Assembly (NCBI GenBank): GCA_036852015.1 | Contig: JAANDG010000700.1 | Location: 1 to 64,000, forward strand | Direction: 5' to 3' | Source of the DNA: Pelodera strongyloides | Taxonomy: Eukaryota; Nematoda; Chromadorea; Rhabditida; Rhabditidae | Length of the DNA: 64,000 nt | Notes under the pieces: model-generated | Told to the model about the DNA's origin: nothing | Database searches by the model: none | Seen by the model: only the letters and a program-made list of their open reading frames with translations | Shown: positions 32,414-45,371 of the stretch, in pieces | Numbering within the stretch: the stretch's first letter is position 1 | How the letters are laid out: each line of letters begins with the position of its first letter | Made by a program: the position numbers and the translations under genes

Positions 32414-33001
32414 TAATAAATAAAGGATACTGTTCGTTCAGTCAACTCATTCCGCCTTGCTCAATCTTCGATAAGTTATTTTGCTGCTAATCGCAAACAA
32501 ATTATTATGATGCGCGAGGCCATAGGTGACCAACAATGAGGAAACTCGGTTGGTGCGCGGCGAAAAAAGGGGTTCGCACATCTCGCCGCGCACTTCGCCC
32601 AGTCATCGCCGGACTATCGCCAGGGCCGGGCGAGTGCACCGCTAACCTTTCGCGAAAACCGAGCGAAGATTCGGTGAAAGCGCCGCGCACCGGTTTTATC
32701 GGTTTCCGTATGGTTTTCACATTTTCTTCCGGTCGGTGCGCCGCCCTTTCGCCGGGTGTACCTGCCACAGACTGGCCAAGACTGGGCGAAGTGCGCGGCG
32801 AGATGTAGGTGATCCGCCTTTTTTCGCCGCACACCATCAAAGTTTCGCGTTGGTGCAAATATAACAAGCACCTGCATTGTCAAATCACAACAGCGCCAGA
32901 CTATATATGTCACAAAATTTTTAATATTTCTCACATTCAGTCTCCTTGACAATTTGGTCAATTTCCTCCTCTCGAAGCATAAGTGACGAATTGCTGCCCA
33001 T
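30916..33001 (-). CDS. pbo-1: Calcineurin B homologous protein (CHP), EF-hand
   Basis: Six minus-strand exons close in phase: 33001-32935, 32263-32207, 32091-31995, 31881-31774, 31535-31406 and 31050-30916, giving 197 residues (the family is about 195). It starts MGSNSSL, a myristoylation context at Gly 2. It then has the conserved REDFLNVPELAVNPLGDR segment, FVRILAHFQP, an EF-hand loop at about 125-136 (DLTKNGYITREE) and another at about 166-177 (DKDNDGKISFDE), ending EEKMSIRFLN. CHP proteins bind calcium and act as obligate partners of Na+/H+ exchangers; in C. elegans the homologue PBO-1 is needed for proton signalling in the gut. TATTTTCAG lies 17 nt before the ATG. Intron 1 holds a GC-rich foldback and intron 2 a tRNA gene. 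The exon 4/5 junction (donor GTTACA) is the weakest. Confidence 0.92.
32106..32178 (+). tRNA. tRNA-Val (AAC)
   Basis: The 73-nt gene folds fully: acceptor GGTCTCG with CGAGATC, a D arm with A box TGGTGTAGTGG, an anticodon stem TCTGT/ACAGA around CTAACAC (anticodon AAC), and a T arm GGCGG/CCGCC around TTCGATC. The discriminator base is A and no intron is present. A T-run follows as polymerase III terminator. It lies on the plus strand inside intron 2 of the minus-strand CHP gene. Confidence 0.96.
32384..32411. repeat. AT dinucleotide microsatellite
   Basis: About 14 uninterrupted TA units lie within CHP intron 1. Confidence 0.9.
32540..32847. repeat. GC-rich foldback in CHP intron 1
   Basis: The left end GGTGCGCGGCGAAAAAAGG and the right end CCTTTTTTCGCCGCACACC are imperfect inverted copies. 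A second inverted pair is CATCTCGCCGCGCACTTCGC and GCGAAGTGCGCGGCGAGATG. It is likely non-autonomous. A related fragment appears near 36090-36270. Confidence 0.75.
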
Positions 33002-35702
33002 CTTTATTTGGACTTTCTGAAAATACATAAAGATGCAAAGTAAGAATTCGAAACTATACAAAAAAGCAATCTCGGCTGATCACTAGACAAAAATACGACG
33101 AAGCTGTTCGACAATTGTAAGAATACCACTATCAAATTAAGTTCAAAGTTAATAATTTATTACACCACAAAGGTGCGCACAAACGTACCTAATTAAGACA
33201 ATAAATACAGTTAAGACAGAAAAACGGTAATAAGGGACATAAGGTACATGTGTAAAGGTAAGTTGTACACAAATTATTCCACTAAAACAAAGAAATAGTT
33301 ATGATATGTGCAGCTACCAGATATCGACGGAACCCACAAAATTTAGTGAAAATGTGCTCAAACGATTTTCTAGTATTAATAAAATTGAGTTTGGCGAAAC
33401 ATTTGAAATCTCGGTTGATCGTTGATTGATGGACAAAATTATAGGGAAAAATCACTAGTGCGGAAAGTGACATCATCGCGCCCAGTTCCCAAGAGAGCAA
33501 ACTAATTCGAGAAAGGTTAGAAAGTATAGATGTTCAAGAGACGGTGGACCATTTCAAAAAAAATAGAGTATAGTTCTAGTTAAATGATACAAAATGAACG
33601 CGCCTAACAGTAAGCCAGAAGGTGTGATAATTATGCCTTAGTTAGGGTAAACCTAAGGCACGTAAATACTTCAAAGCGTACTCATCACGCTTTCACGTTG
33701 TTAGGAAATGTCGTCTTTTTCAGTGGGTTATGATTATCATAATCATAATATTCCCAACATAATTATAATATGGAAATTTTTGTGAGTAGTATAAACCAGT
33801 CTAGTCTATCTTCTAATACCCATAACTAGTCTAACGTATAACATTGAAAGAAACAAACTGATCTCTACAGACCGAAAGATACGTACGTAGAGACAGAATG
33901 AGTATCAAATGATGAAGTGTCGGCCCCCGAAGGACTGGAGTTTATAGCCTGGCAAATTAGCAAACAAACAGGTTCATCTAGCACAATGAAATGACTTGGC
34001 ACTGCAGACCTTCTCTCATAATGACGTTGCTATTAGTCATAGACAGAACAGAATTAGATAAGATAATGATAAATAGACATATATATTTAAGAGAAAAGAG
34101 CTGGCAGACAATAACTTAAAACTTACGTACCCGAGTAAAAGGTATTTCGGCTGCGCAACAATTGTATGTGAGCGTTTGTTTGCTAGAAAGATTAGTGTTA
34201 ATCGAAAAAAACAAAGCGTGAAAAACAAACAGTTTGTACGTCACGTTGTTGTTCTTATCTACGGACTATTTCAACAGGTTGAGAAGATTAGACGGTCTAA
34301 CGTCTAATCCTAGGCTAAACCTTCAGTGGTAAACACAGTCGTAATAGATAAAAATAAGGTGATTATTTTGAAAGAAAAATTGGTGAAGCAGAAACATTGA
34401 AACATAAAGCCAAAACAGCTGATTATTGTGCATTAGGAAAATCACTGTGAAATTGTCCCATATAATAAATACACGTCTGATTGGTGGGAAAGGTTCGTTT
34501 TGTTGGCAAAAACGACGTAGCCTAGATAATGAGCAGCAATGAGGAATGGTCAAATAAGTTACTATTCCTGCAGGTTGTTATTTGATGTCTTCTAGAAATA
34601 ACACCTCAATTTTTCGTTATTATTTTGCAACTGCTGGTTCGTGGCCACTCCAATAAAATGGATAAAATAAGATGCAAAAAAATATAGGAATTAACCATGA
34701 ATGCTGAAGAAAATGAAGCCTATAACGAAGAGAAGATTCTTTTCAGTACAAAACCGGCCATATGGTAAAAGTCTGGAATTCACTTTGCGCGAAGCAACTA
34801 CATTTCAGATTAACCTCTTGAACAAGTGTTTGCAGGTCATTATGTAAAAATATTCAGACTTTGAGAAAAAGGATAATTCATGTTGCCTGTCAAGAAATTA
34901 TGAACGAAATATCAATTGGAAAGTGAAGTTCTCGATAGGTAATCTTACAGAAGCCAAAAAATCTTTTGCAACAGAACTTGGTAGCGATGGAAAGAGGAAA
35001 ACACACAAGAGAAATGACCTCACAGCCCGCAAAATGCTCCACAATTGCACATTTAACTTTGACAACACATAATAATCCGGTGTTTTTCGTGTACTCTTAG
35101 TGAATAGTTCCCGAATTCAATAGCGTAAATAATAGGGTGGAATATAAAAAAGTACTTGTTTCCAGGCCCATAGTGTAAACAAACACAGAGAATATCGACA
35201 TATATTTCGATTCTACGAGAATGTTCTTTTACAAATAAACGGTACCTATTCGATCGACCTTTTGGAAAACTCGTTTTAGCCAACTAGAACTAGTTTCACA
35301 ATCTAGCCAACAACCGTAGTTATTTACGTCTAAAAGCTCAAGAAAATCCCCCATTGAGCAAATAATGGTTGAAAAACGGTCACAGAATACATACCAACAA
35401 AAATAAACACGAAAATATGGCTCCCTAAGAGTATAATCGTTTTTATTGTGGGAAATGTAATGCGTCACTTCCGTATTTCTAAACATTGCCTGAACGTACA
35501 CAGTACACGGTGAACAAGGGCGCTGAACATAAAGCTGCTGAGAACAATAATCAACTATCTTTGGTTAATCAATAATTTCCATTCGTCGCGTTTGATATTA
35601 AACTGATCTAGCCTTGCACATGCATCAATCAATTAGAGTAGGAACGGTTTAAACAGTTAGCATGAACTCCTACGGTAACTCATTGTAACAGTAACATAGC
35701 TT

Positions 35703-35818
35703 GTACCTACTTTGGGAAATTTGCATACGCTACGATTTTCCTATGTATCCCATGCAAATTTTCGGTGCCCGGTCCGAAACTTCCTCGTTTCATATGCAAA
35801 TTTCTCAAAGTAGGTACA
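35703..35818. repeat. Short palindromic MITE-like element
   Basis: GTACCTACTTTG at the left and CAAAGTAGGTAC at the right are exact inverses. AATTTGCATA and TATGCAAATT continue the pairing inward. It shares the ATTTGCATA/CCTATGTAT words with the 171-bp MITE. Confidence 0.7.
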
Positions 35819-37274
35819 ATACGGCTTTAAGCTTGAAAATCACAACAAGTAATGCGGAGGTGCGAAACACAGTGTGCAAATAATGTTTCTGCAGTGACAG
35901 GCTGAGATTCTCGACGAAAACAAACAAGTTTTGAGATTGCAGTCTTAATTGCAGTCTTGCAGTCCCAAAATTGATGATTGTGAAACACAAACGAGTTTCG
36001 GACAATTAATAGGTGATGCCAGATCACATATTTACTACGATGCCAATGCTATACGTGTAGTTAATAGAGTAAACATCAGTGAGTTACGCCGCACACAAAA
36101 AAGGTGTGCGGCGAAAATATGGCGCACCTCCGCAACTGGGTCAGTGTCAGTGTTTTAGCCTAAGAGAGCGCGGCCGATGCGCCAGGATGTGCGCCAAGTG
36201 AATGGTACACTTTTGATGCACCCCCGCGCACATCTATAGGTTCGCCGCACCGAACTTTTTGCGCGATGTTTTGCGCAACTGTTCAGTTGGCTAAAATGTT
36301 AAACTGTGTTGAAGAGCAAAATAAGTTTCCATATGTAAACGGAGCTTGCTTGGTGGAACCTCTACCGAATAAAAGATCTGGCTTTATTAAACCTTTGCTA
36401 TGAGCGGAGACGAATGAAAAGCTTTATTGGATAATTGTGTTAATCGTAAAAGTGACGTGATGAGAACATTAGGGAACAAGACATGACGGAAGAGACGCAG
36501 ACATTTCAGACATTCGAGACGACGGAAATTTAGGAGATTCAGGGAATCAGAGCACATCGCTCCTTCGAAAATCACAATAAACTGAAGAGGGATCAAAACC
36601 GGAAGACCAGAAATATGGTCCGAGAAAAAAGGATTCTCCTCGCGAACATCAAGAAATCAAAAGAGGAAAGAGACTGCAAACTGAATTGAATACCTGTTTG
36701 GATCAGGTCATCGGATTAGTAAACTCGACGGATTATGCAAAGGGATGGAGGGCATCCAGTCCTCAGCCCCTAGGGATGATATTCCGATTACCATTGGGGC
36801 GACACGCTGATTTGATCAAGAGAGAAAAGGTTTGAACTTTGGAATAGGTTTGAAAATAAGGTTGTCAGATGTATGCGGGTATGACGATGCTTATTCACTT
36901 TGTAAAGCCAGCGCTGCCTACTTTTAGTTGGCTTTCGGCTGATTCCTATATGATGCTGCTGCCTTGGTACACACAATGAGATTTGATACACACAATGAGA
37001 CTATGGTTCAGATTTCGGAAATTTGAAAACGCATATCACATCAAAATGCAAATCAGTCACGAGTTGTTTTGATGTGTGGAGTTATTGCGATCAGTGATGC
37101 TTGGATAAACACTGGTTCGCCTTTTTACGCACGGGAGCCTTTTATGGAGATACTTCCACTCAATTTGCATAATCCGGTTACGCAACCATCGACCGATCGG
37201 CGCTGGTTAATTCGGTCGGGGGTGGGTATTCAAGACTTCGAAAAAAGGACTGCATACCTGGTCTAATATGGAGC

Positions 37275-37430
37275 GAAGAGAGACGCAGGCAGAAAGAGAA
37301 GGGGAGATTGAGAGAGACGGAAAATAGAGGAGGAGATATAGAGACAGACAGAGGGGGGACAATGGAGAGAGACGGAAAATAGAGGAGGAGATGGAGAGAC
37401 AGACAGAGGGGGACGATGGAGAGAGAGTCG
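37275..37430. repeat. GA-rich tandem repeat
   Basis: A unit of about 55 bp (GAGAGACGGAAAATAGAGGA, GGAGAT, GAGACAGACAGAGGGGG) occurs roughly two and a half times. Confidence 0.8.
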
Positions 37431-38500
37431 AAGTCTCAAATTAGCACCGCCTAATAGTGAAACCAAGGTTCAGCTACTCAAAGGTACCTCCCACACTCTT
37501 GATTGGTATAACTGTGCATCCTTGAGTTCCATAAGATTTGAGTTCTCAGGTAGTGACCCTAACTATGCACCCATTTCTCACCAAATAAGGTAGTTCTGAG
37601 AAACGGTCAACTTTTCACACTTTTACAAATCAAAGGGCAACTAATAGTGTCTCAGCCTAATTGGATTTTCTGTGAATGTCCAAATATAGCACAACTATTA
37701 AGCATCGTTAGTTGACCAGTGAAGTTCCCAGCTCTACCATCGAAATGCTTTATGCAAACGTATAGACACGACACGATCCTCCTACCTCATATTTACACAT
37801 AGATGGAGTGATGATTGGAGTAATGTAAGAATACTCACATTAATTTTTTAAGGTAATTAAAACTACGGCCATTCAATTGTCGCTGAATATCTTTCATCAT
37901 ATTGATGCACACATTTTAATGTGTCAATAAATATTTAATATTTAAGTCTTTATCAATAATCAGGAATGAGAATATGCAAACATTCCTAAATTTATTATTC
38001 CCACTCTCTACTACTTGTAAAACACCATTTTGAACTAAAACATAATCATACAACAGTTGTCTCGGTCGCACTCAAACAAACAAATCATAAGAAGTCAACG
38101 AAAGTATTTCTGAAAACCTTTTTATTGAAGCTTGGAAGCACAACAGCACAAACAATTTTTTTTCATTATTTTCTGATTTATAATTTCTATCACAAATTAA
38201 TTCAGAATATACCCGACTTCAGCCAAGATGAAGGCAAATTTAACAGACTTTGTGAAATGAGGAAGTTACAGTGAAATAAAGTCAATTCAATGCACATAAA
38301 CGAATAAACACTAACTATATACTACGAACAAGTTTTTCTCACGTTTTGTTCGGTACATACATGAACAACTATCATTTTCTAGGAAGAATACAAAGTAAAA
38401 GGGACTTACGTCAAAATATAAAGGAGTGTCCGAATATAATACAATAAAAAGTAATTATTTAAGTGATTACGGTAACAGTGATATACTCCCAACACTGAAC

Positions 38501-41500
38501 CTACATAGTCTCTGGTATCCTCGCCCGGTTTGGATTGAATTGGGAGGAAACATTCTCACTTTCATCCTCGGATTCTTCTTCCTGAAAGAATTGTAAGATT
38601 TAAAAGTCCTCAAAACTGGAAGTAAGCCTTCGTATACTCAAGCACCGATGATAGAGGTAGCCCTAATACCAATTCAAGATAGACACCTTAAAAGAACTTC
38701 GGCGTTCTTTCGAAAATAAAACAAAACAAAAGGCATGGCAAGGCAATATGTCGAGATCTCCCAGAAGAAATTGATAATGACAATACTTATACATCAAACA
38801 TATACTACGATAATAGACAGATAGACAGTACAAAAAATACGCGCACTTTGAACAAATTAATAGTTCTAGATATGTATTTTATAAACGCAACGAACCATGC
38901 AGCGAAACGATATCCATGGGTCTATCATATAATAACTTATTGAATAAACTTGTTCAATACAATTTTGAATCTCTCTCTCTAACAATAAGAATACATAAAG
39001 CAGCGACCGTAAACAAGATATATAGAATTTATAGATATAGTTATAGAGAGCGATGGTAATTGCGCATAAAAAGAAGAAAATTATTGCAAGATAAAAAAAA
39101 AGAATTTCATGAATAACATTACCTCATAACCTAAGCATACTAATTTAACTTTAAACAACGACGAACAGACCGGAAAGTCGACAGTGCATCTCAATCACAT
39201 GACTAACGCAAAGAGTTTTTTTGTGAAACATATACTGACAACTGAACTCCCATGTTTTATATTCAAAAATTCTGTGCCCGCCTGAATCGGAAGGGAATAG
39301 GTTACAGTTACACTGTTACGTATACTACATAGAAATGCAGTTTCCCAGTACACGTTTCACAGACCACGTAAAATATCCCTTTAAACCCAACCTCATTACT
39401 GCCGTGTTCTTCTTCGGTATTTTCCTCGTCTTCATCCTCGTCTTCATCGCTACCACTGAAATAATGAATGAATTAAAGTTTACTCGCCCTTACTGCAATT
39501 GCCACTTCCTCACCAATGCTTGCTTACCCCAATCAAAGCGATATGACATGTGGTTCTGAAATGTATGCTGAAGAGCTGCATACCCATGTATTACGCCGCC
39601 TTCTGTGCCCTTCAGACGTCCGATACGGATACAGACGGACGGGCACAGAAGTCATCATTATAGCATTAGCATTGAATTTGTATGCAATAAAAAACGGCGC
39701 GCCTCGGGATGAATGGGCTTAAAGGAGGAGGCTCACGAGAATTAAGTGTTAAAATAGTTTCCTTTTGTCGAAACATGATGGTATTAATTTCCGAAAAAAC
39801 ATACTTTACAAAGCAAAAACTTTTAATTGGAACGAGTAAATCAATATTCTATCAAAATTTTGGATCGTAGGAGATAGCTGATTTCCACAGTGGAGGCAGC
39901 CACACATGGAAACGAAATAATTGCGGAAACCACAGAAAAACCGTCCTTGGCCCATCAACAAATGGTTTTTACCGAAAAAACCATCTGGTGACTGGTTCGT
40001 GACCATTTGGTGGCCGGTTGATGACGGTTTCCGACGAAAATTGATCACCACATGGCTACGAAAAGGTCACCAAATGGACTTGCCCACGAAAAAAAAACAG
40101 TGAACCGTCACCAACTGGGTTCACCCACTTCCTATGCCGATCTATCTATGCAATCATAATCCTATTCTAACTGAACTATTACTGATGAGTTTAATATCAG
40201 CAAAGCCCCGTTGGCACGCCCTTTATTACTCACATGAAACACATCGATATATAGATAATAAACACACCTTGAAGGTAACATGTCTTGGTCAATCCAGCCG
40301 TTATCGCTCTTCTAAAATTAAGTTTGAATAATTGAAGTGGACGAATGACTTATGACAAGGAAAGGATAGGCGCAACCGTATACAAAGTATAATTAACAAA
40401 AGGATTCTATTAACTTGTATTAAGTTACTATCGGTGTCGGTCAAAAATTCGTTTATGGATAACTGGGTAAGTAATAAGTACTGAACTTATACGCAGAACA
40501 AATAAACCCAACGACAAAGAAACAGTATAACAATTGAGAACATAAAATTTTAAGAAAGAAAGATTACCTCTTCAATTCCGCGCTTCGCTTCTCGTGTCAT
40601 TTGGACGGCCATGTCTTCGAACCTGAATAATGTTTAATTTTAATGGAATGGCACATGGCAATCTAATCTCTTGTATCATAAAGCAGTTTCCCTGGGTGGT
40701 TGACTGTGCAAATGCAAATAACATCCTGAGGTCAGAGGCGGGCCCGGACGGAGGCCGCGTTTTCACATTTATTTTTGCAGGATAAAACTATAAGCGTTCT
40801 TGCTTTCAAAAACACTTAATATATGTTTTACACAGAGACGGACGCATGCAGGACTATATATCTACGGGGGAGGGGAGGATAGTTCCCGCTTAAACCCTTA
40901 TGAAAACACAACCGGTTTAAAATAAGAAGTTATACGTATACCAGATACATAGTAAGGGCGCGTTCGGGTTGCTCTTTCCGAAAGAGAAAGAGGCAAAAAC
41001 CCCGTTCGGGTTGGACCTTTCCGAAAGGATTTAATGCTTTGTGAAAGTGAAAAGTACAGTACACACTTTCCGTGAACACGCAGGGGCTTTATTTTTAATT
41101 TGAATGTGCACGGTCGCACTTGTGCACAATTTCGGCAATGTATTTTCCCGACCGCCGCAGGCACATGGCAGTACGTGCACAAGACCGGAAGGAAATGCAC
41201 AGTGCACAATTAAATCGATTCAAATCTTAAAACGAAAAGCCCTGCGTGTTCACGGAAAGTGTGTACTGTACTTTTCATTTTCATAAAGCATTAAATCCTT
41301 TCGGAAAGGTCCAACCCGAACGGGGTTTTTGCCTCTTTCTCTTTCGGAAAGAGCAACCCGAACGCGCCCTAATGCATGAGTAAATAAATAAAAGAACTGG
41401 TATCAAGGAAACGATTTAACGAATTAAAAAACATGGTTACAAACCTCGCGGGCCACTTTTTCAGCTCTCGGATATAAAGAACGTTGTCCTCATCGAGTAC

Positions 41501-42223
41501 ATGCTCAATCTCAGCTTTCACCTGAACGTATATGACATATAAACTTCTGCGCAAGACTGCAAGAGTGCAGGGTATAAACCCGGTCTCCGTGAAAAAAAAT
41601 GGAGATGGTCTGAGCCAGCTTAGCGGCAGGGCACAAAGGCCACCTTTATAGACCATTTAAATATAAAACTTGATTTGCATCGCTATTCTATACATATGTT
41701 TATACCCAGTTACGTAAACCGCGCTCATAGTAATAAAAGCAATTCTGAAGGACACAATAAAAAACCAAAACTTACTCTGTCTCCTTCTTCAATTGATCGA
41801 AGCACCACAAACTGTCCTCTCTTCACCCATACGGACTTTCGGAACTTCGAAGGCATACTCGTCAAATAGACGTCGCCGTGTTCGTCTTCTACCTGCGCAA
41901 ATCAGTAGTCAATGTACTTCTTAGGCAGTGGAGATAATGATTCTAGATTCTATCCTATCCACACACTACAAAATCAGGTATTGGGCTACCATCTCGGGAT
42001 TGGCCAACTAATCGACCATCTCTAATTTTAGCATCGAAAGAATGCTCGAAGAGGACAAGAAGGACCTGAAGGATACAATAATAAATGGAAAATGAAAAAT
42101 CACCTCAAGGAGGTTGTTACCTCTACTGGCTCGAACCACGCCAATTGTATCGTCATCCTTCAGGTTGTAATATTCAGTATCCAATTTATTAGCAATATAG
42201 CGCTTCTTCGACGCCGCAGACAT
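38501..42223 (-). CDS. EIF1AD: eIF1A-domain protein (EIF1AD type)
   Basis: The minus-strand exons are 42223-42104, 41892-41776, 41521-41445, 40622-40568, 39455-39392 and 38581-38501. The first four join in phase to 123 residues: MSAASKKRYIANKL, GVVRASRGNNLLEV, an S1-like OB fold with YLTSMPSKFRKSVWVKRGQF and IEEGDRVKAEIEHVL, then a basic segment. The last two give an acidic tail (SDEDEDEDEE, EEESEDESE). Human EIF1AD has the same plan and is a nuclear protein of poorly known role. Exon 4 ends in phase 0 but exon 5 needs phase 2, so a small exon between 39456 and 40567 is probably missing from my model. GTTTTAG sits one base before the ATG. Intron 3 holds a Tourist-like MITE. Confidence 0.85.
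39720..39872. repeat. Single diverged arm of the TTAA foldback
   Basis: It starts TTAAAGGAGGAGGCTCACGAG and follows the arm at 24978-25130 with many differences. The opposite arm is absent. It lies in an EIF1AD intron. Confidence 0.7.
40956..41369. mobile_element. Tourist-like (PIF/Harbinger) foldback MITE
   Basis: The 414-bp element has long, nearly perfect inverted arms beginning GGGCGCGTTCGGGTTGCTC. It is flanked by TAA on each side (40953-40955 and 41370-41372), the 3-bp TWA duplication of PIF/Harbinger elements. No transposase is present. It lies in EIF1AD intron 3. Confidence 0.85.
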
Positions 42224-42659
42224 GCTAAAACATAGAATTTAAAAGCACGAAACAAAGCGAAAAGGCAGCAAAAACAAATCGCAAATCAAGCGCGAAAAAA
42301 CGCATATTGATGGCGGATTCATAGCCGAACTGTCCGGAAAACATGCATAGCAAAACAGAAAAGGAAAGCAAAAATACTAGCATGAAAGATATGAGTGGGT
42401 GATCTTCGAAAAATTTTAATTCGAAAAAAATTTTAAACGCACGCGAAGAGAACGTACGTGAAAATACAAATGACGAAATTTGGGGCGGTGCTCTCGGGAC
42501 ACAGGACACACGGTGTTTCTTGCTCAAAAATTTTGCACCATGCACTGAAATGCACGGAAGAAATATAGATTGAAAAGCTCTTATGGGTTAAAAACAAAGG
42601 AGCAAGGAACAGTAACTTTAATGAATATTTTTCCAATATGAATTTAGATTTCAAACTAA

Positions 42660-42755
42660 AAATTGGGATTTTGGTCGAGGGGGTAGAACCCGGAAGGCAT
42701 CTTCGGCTGTCCGGGCCAATACGTTTACCATTACGCTACCGGCACCCACCATCAA
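42660..42755 (-). other. tRNA-like sequence, possible SINE head
   Basis: On the minus strand, GGTAGCGTAATGGTAAACG resembles an A box and GGGTTCTACCCC a B box at tRNA-like spacing. The acceptor stem does not form, so it is not called as a tRNA. Confidence 0.35.
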
Positions 42756-42773
42756 TTAACAATCGCATGCGAG

Positions 42774-43636
42774 TTAAAGGAACGCAGTTCCGATAAATTC
42801 GTCATTTTTATTTGATTTTCATTAAATATAGGAAGGTGTGAAGGAAATATGGTACCAATATGAAGTTAGAGAAACGAACTCAGGGAGATAACTCACTGAA
42901 CATGGGAGTTACTGGATAGCAATATATTGTGAATGAAACCAATTGACCGGATTGCGGCCGAGATTGAATACCTTGCAGTGACAGCATATCACAATTGTCT
43001 AACACTGCAGGGTATTTATTATATTATAATGAGCCTTTGCCCGGACAATTGCGTATCTACTGTAGTCCAGTAACTCCCGTTCTCAGTGAATTCTCTTCCC
43101 GAGCTTGTTTTTCTGGAAATTGGTATTGGTGTCGAATGTTTTCTGATAACTTCCTATATTTAATGAAAATTAAATAAAAAGTACGAAAATATTGTGACTG
43201 CGTTGACTGCGGATCGCAGTCACTACAAATTCGTATTTTTTATTAGCTTTTCATTAAATATTCAAATATGTGAAGATAACTACGATTCCAGCACCAAAGT
43301 AAGGCAAAACGAACTCAGGGAGAGAAATCCCTGTGTATGAGTTTTACTAGTTTACAGTAGTTTATAATTGCCCGTATATAGTTTCATAATAAATACCCTG
43401 CAGTGATAAACCACGCGTCAGGTGTAACACTGCAGGCTGTTCACTCTCCAAGTACCCCTGGCAATTGCATATATGCACCGGCGACGGTCATTTACCAAAA
43501 CCCATTCTCATTGATTTCTCTCCCTGAGTTCGCTTTTGGGTGGCTTTTTACTGGCTGCATATTGTTTTGTAAATCTTCTTGCATCTAATAAAAATCGAAT
43601 AAAAAAGTTGAATTTGAAGTGACTGCCTTTCTTTAA
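42774..43636. repeat. Two adjacent foldback elements of one family
   Basis: Both parts contain the words ACGAACTCAGGGAGA and its inverse, and AATTCGT(C/A)TTTTTAT near the ends. Both are bounded by TTAA-like sites (42774, 43633). They are related to the element at 62400-62820 (GATCGCAGTCACT ends). Confidence 0.65.
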
Positions 43637-43869
43637 CACACAGTGAACATACAATTGCCCGGGCTTATTTACAATAGTACATAAATTCCATCAAACCTCA
43701 ATTCGTTTTCCCACATTTTTGTAGTTAGAAACTCATTAGGGAGTACTTGTAAAAGATTTGCCAACATTGCCAGCACGGCAATGCACACAATTTATTCGAA
43801 AAAACCTCGCCCAAGCCATACAAGTTGAGGAATGTTTTATTCGCATGCATACCATGAATTTAATGCTTG

Positions 43870-44040
43870 TTAAAGCGAAATGCTAGCCCCTTTGGAAAAT
43901 TTGCATATGATAAGCAAATCCTATGTATCCTATGCTAATTTTGCGCGATCGTCCACGGCTATCGCGCAAAATTAGCATAGGATACATAGGATTTGCTTAT
44001 CATATGCAAATTTTCCAAAGGAGCTGGCATTTCGCTTTAA
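43870..44040. mobile_element. 171-bp palindromic MITE with TTAA ends, copy 2
   Basis: This is nearly identical to 25425-25595 and flanked by TTAA. Two almost unchanged copies in 18 kb suggest recent spread. Confidence 0.9.
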
Positions 44041-44158
44041 AACCAGCAAATCATTGGCTAACTGAACGCTTTATGTAAAATCCTCTTCGATAGAATTTTC
44101 TCATCAAAAGCTTATCACAAAAATAATACTCATATACCTCTCAATAAAACAATACTAA

Positions 44159-44760
44159 TGAAAATTGATAAAAATAGACTAATAAAAATAAAATTAAATA
44201 ATAATTTTATCAGAATCAAAGTTTACAAATTAAATATGACATTGTTTCAATATTAAAACAATAAAATATATATGTTAAAGTAAATAAAAAATGGAATTAT
44301 TAATTTAAAACTATCCGTTTATTATCAAAATAATACTTTTACTCCAATTGGATTATCTTAACACGAACTATCCGTGTGATTAAGATAAACTTTAATTCTT
44401 AACACGAACTATCCGTTAAAAAACAAAAACTAAAAGTAAAGGGTCGATATAAGATCGAACTGCTTAAAGTAACGCCTAGGGGCTTTATATATCCTACTTG
44501 TTTTCGTAGGTGTTTTGTGGGGGCGAACGGTTGTTACGCCCCATATTACATAGGTTAACATCCGTGTTCCGGAGAACGACAAACAACTAGCAACTGTCAG
44601 TGTATAAAATGGGGTTCGGAGTAAACAAGTTGATATAATTAATCAGCAGTTGTTATCTGGGGATTATCTGGGGAAGGTCAACAATCAACAGAACGATAAA
44701 TCAATCCTGATCGATCTATTCAAAGTATTAATTATATATAAGTAATATAATTGCTTAACA
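44159..44760. repeat. LTR-like direct repeat, copy 1
   Basis: The 602-bp repeat begins TGAAAATTGAT and ends TTGCTTAACA. It contains TATAAAATGGGG and two copies of AACACGAACTATCCG. Copy 2 follows after eight bases with about six differences. The TG...CA ends and internal TATA box resemble a long terminal repeat, but no retroelement coding region is present. Confidence 0.75.
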
Positions 44761-44768
44761 TCTCGCCA

Positions 44769-45371
44769 TGAAAATTGATAAAAATAGACTAATAAAAATA
44801 AAATTAAATAATAATTTTATCAGAATCAAAGTTTACAAATTAAATATGACATTGTTTCAATATTAAAACAATAAAATATATATGTTTAAGTTAATAAAAA
44901 ATGGAATTATTAATTTAAAACTATCCGTTTATTATCAAAATAATACTTTTACTCCAATTGGATTATCTTAAACACGACCTATCCGTGTGATTAAGATAAA
45001 CTTTAATTCTTAACACGAACTATCCGTTAAAAAACAAAAACTAAAAGTAAAGGGTCGATATAAGATCGAACTGCTTAAAGTAACGCCTAGGGGCTTTATA
45101 TATCCTACTTGTTTTCGTAGGTGTTTTGTGGGGGCGAACGGTTGTTACGCCCCATATTACATAGGTTAACATCCGTGTTCCGGAGAACGACAAACAAGTA
45201 GCAACTGTCAGTGTATAAAATGGGGTTCGGAGTAAACAAGTTGATATAATTAATCAGCAGTTGTTATCTGGGGATTATCTGGGGAAGGTCAACAATCAAC
45301 AGAACGATAAATCAATCCTGATCGATCTATTCAAAGTATTAATTATATATAAGTAATATAATTGCTTAACA
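44769..45371. repeat. LTR-like direct repeat, copy 2
   Basis: The 603-bp copy has the same ends as copy 1. The four bases CTAA flank the pair on both outer sides (44155-44158 and 45372-45375), a possible target duplication around the whole unit. The spacer between copies is TCTCGCCA. Confidence 0.75.

Larger units (their letters stand above)
33002..38500. other. Long intergenic region, no gene recognised
   Basis: About 5.5 kb lies between two minus-strand genes. I see no family-level similarity on either strand. Features inside are a palindromic element at 35703-35818 (GTACCTACTTTGGGAAATTTGCAT and its inverse in two parts), a GC-rich fragment with GTGTGCGGCG motifs at about 36085-36270, and a GA-rich repeat at 37275-37430. 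Short frames exist but none has support. A lineage-specific gene cannot be excluded. Confidence 0.4.

Noticed and set aside
36387..36596. A minus-strand exon following CTCTTCAG with a leucine-rich product
   Set aside because: No partner exons, no recognised family, and the composition can come from purine-rich DNA on the other strand.
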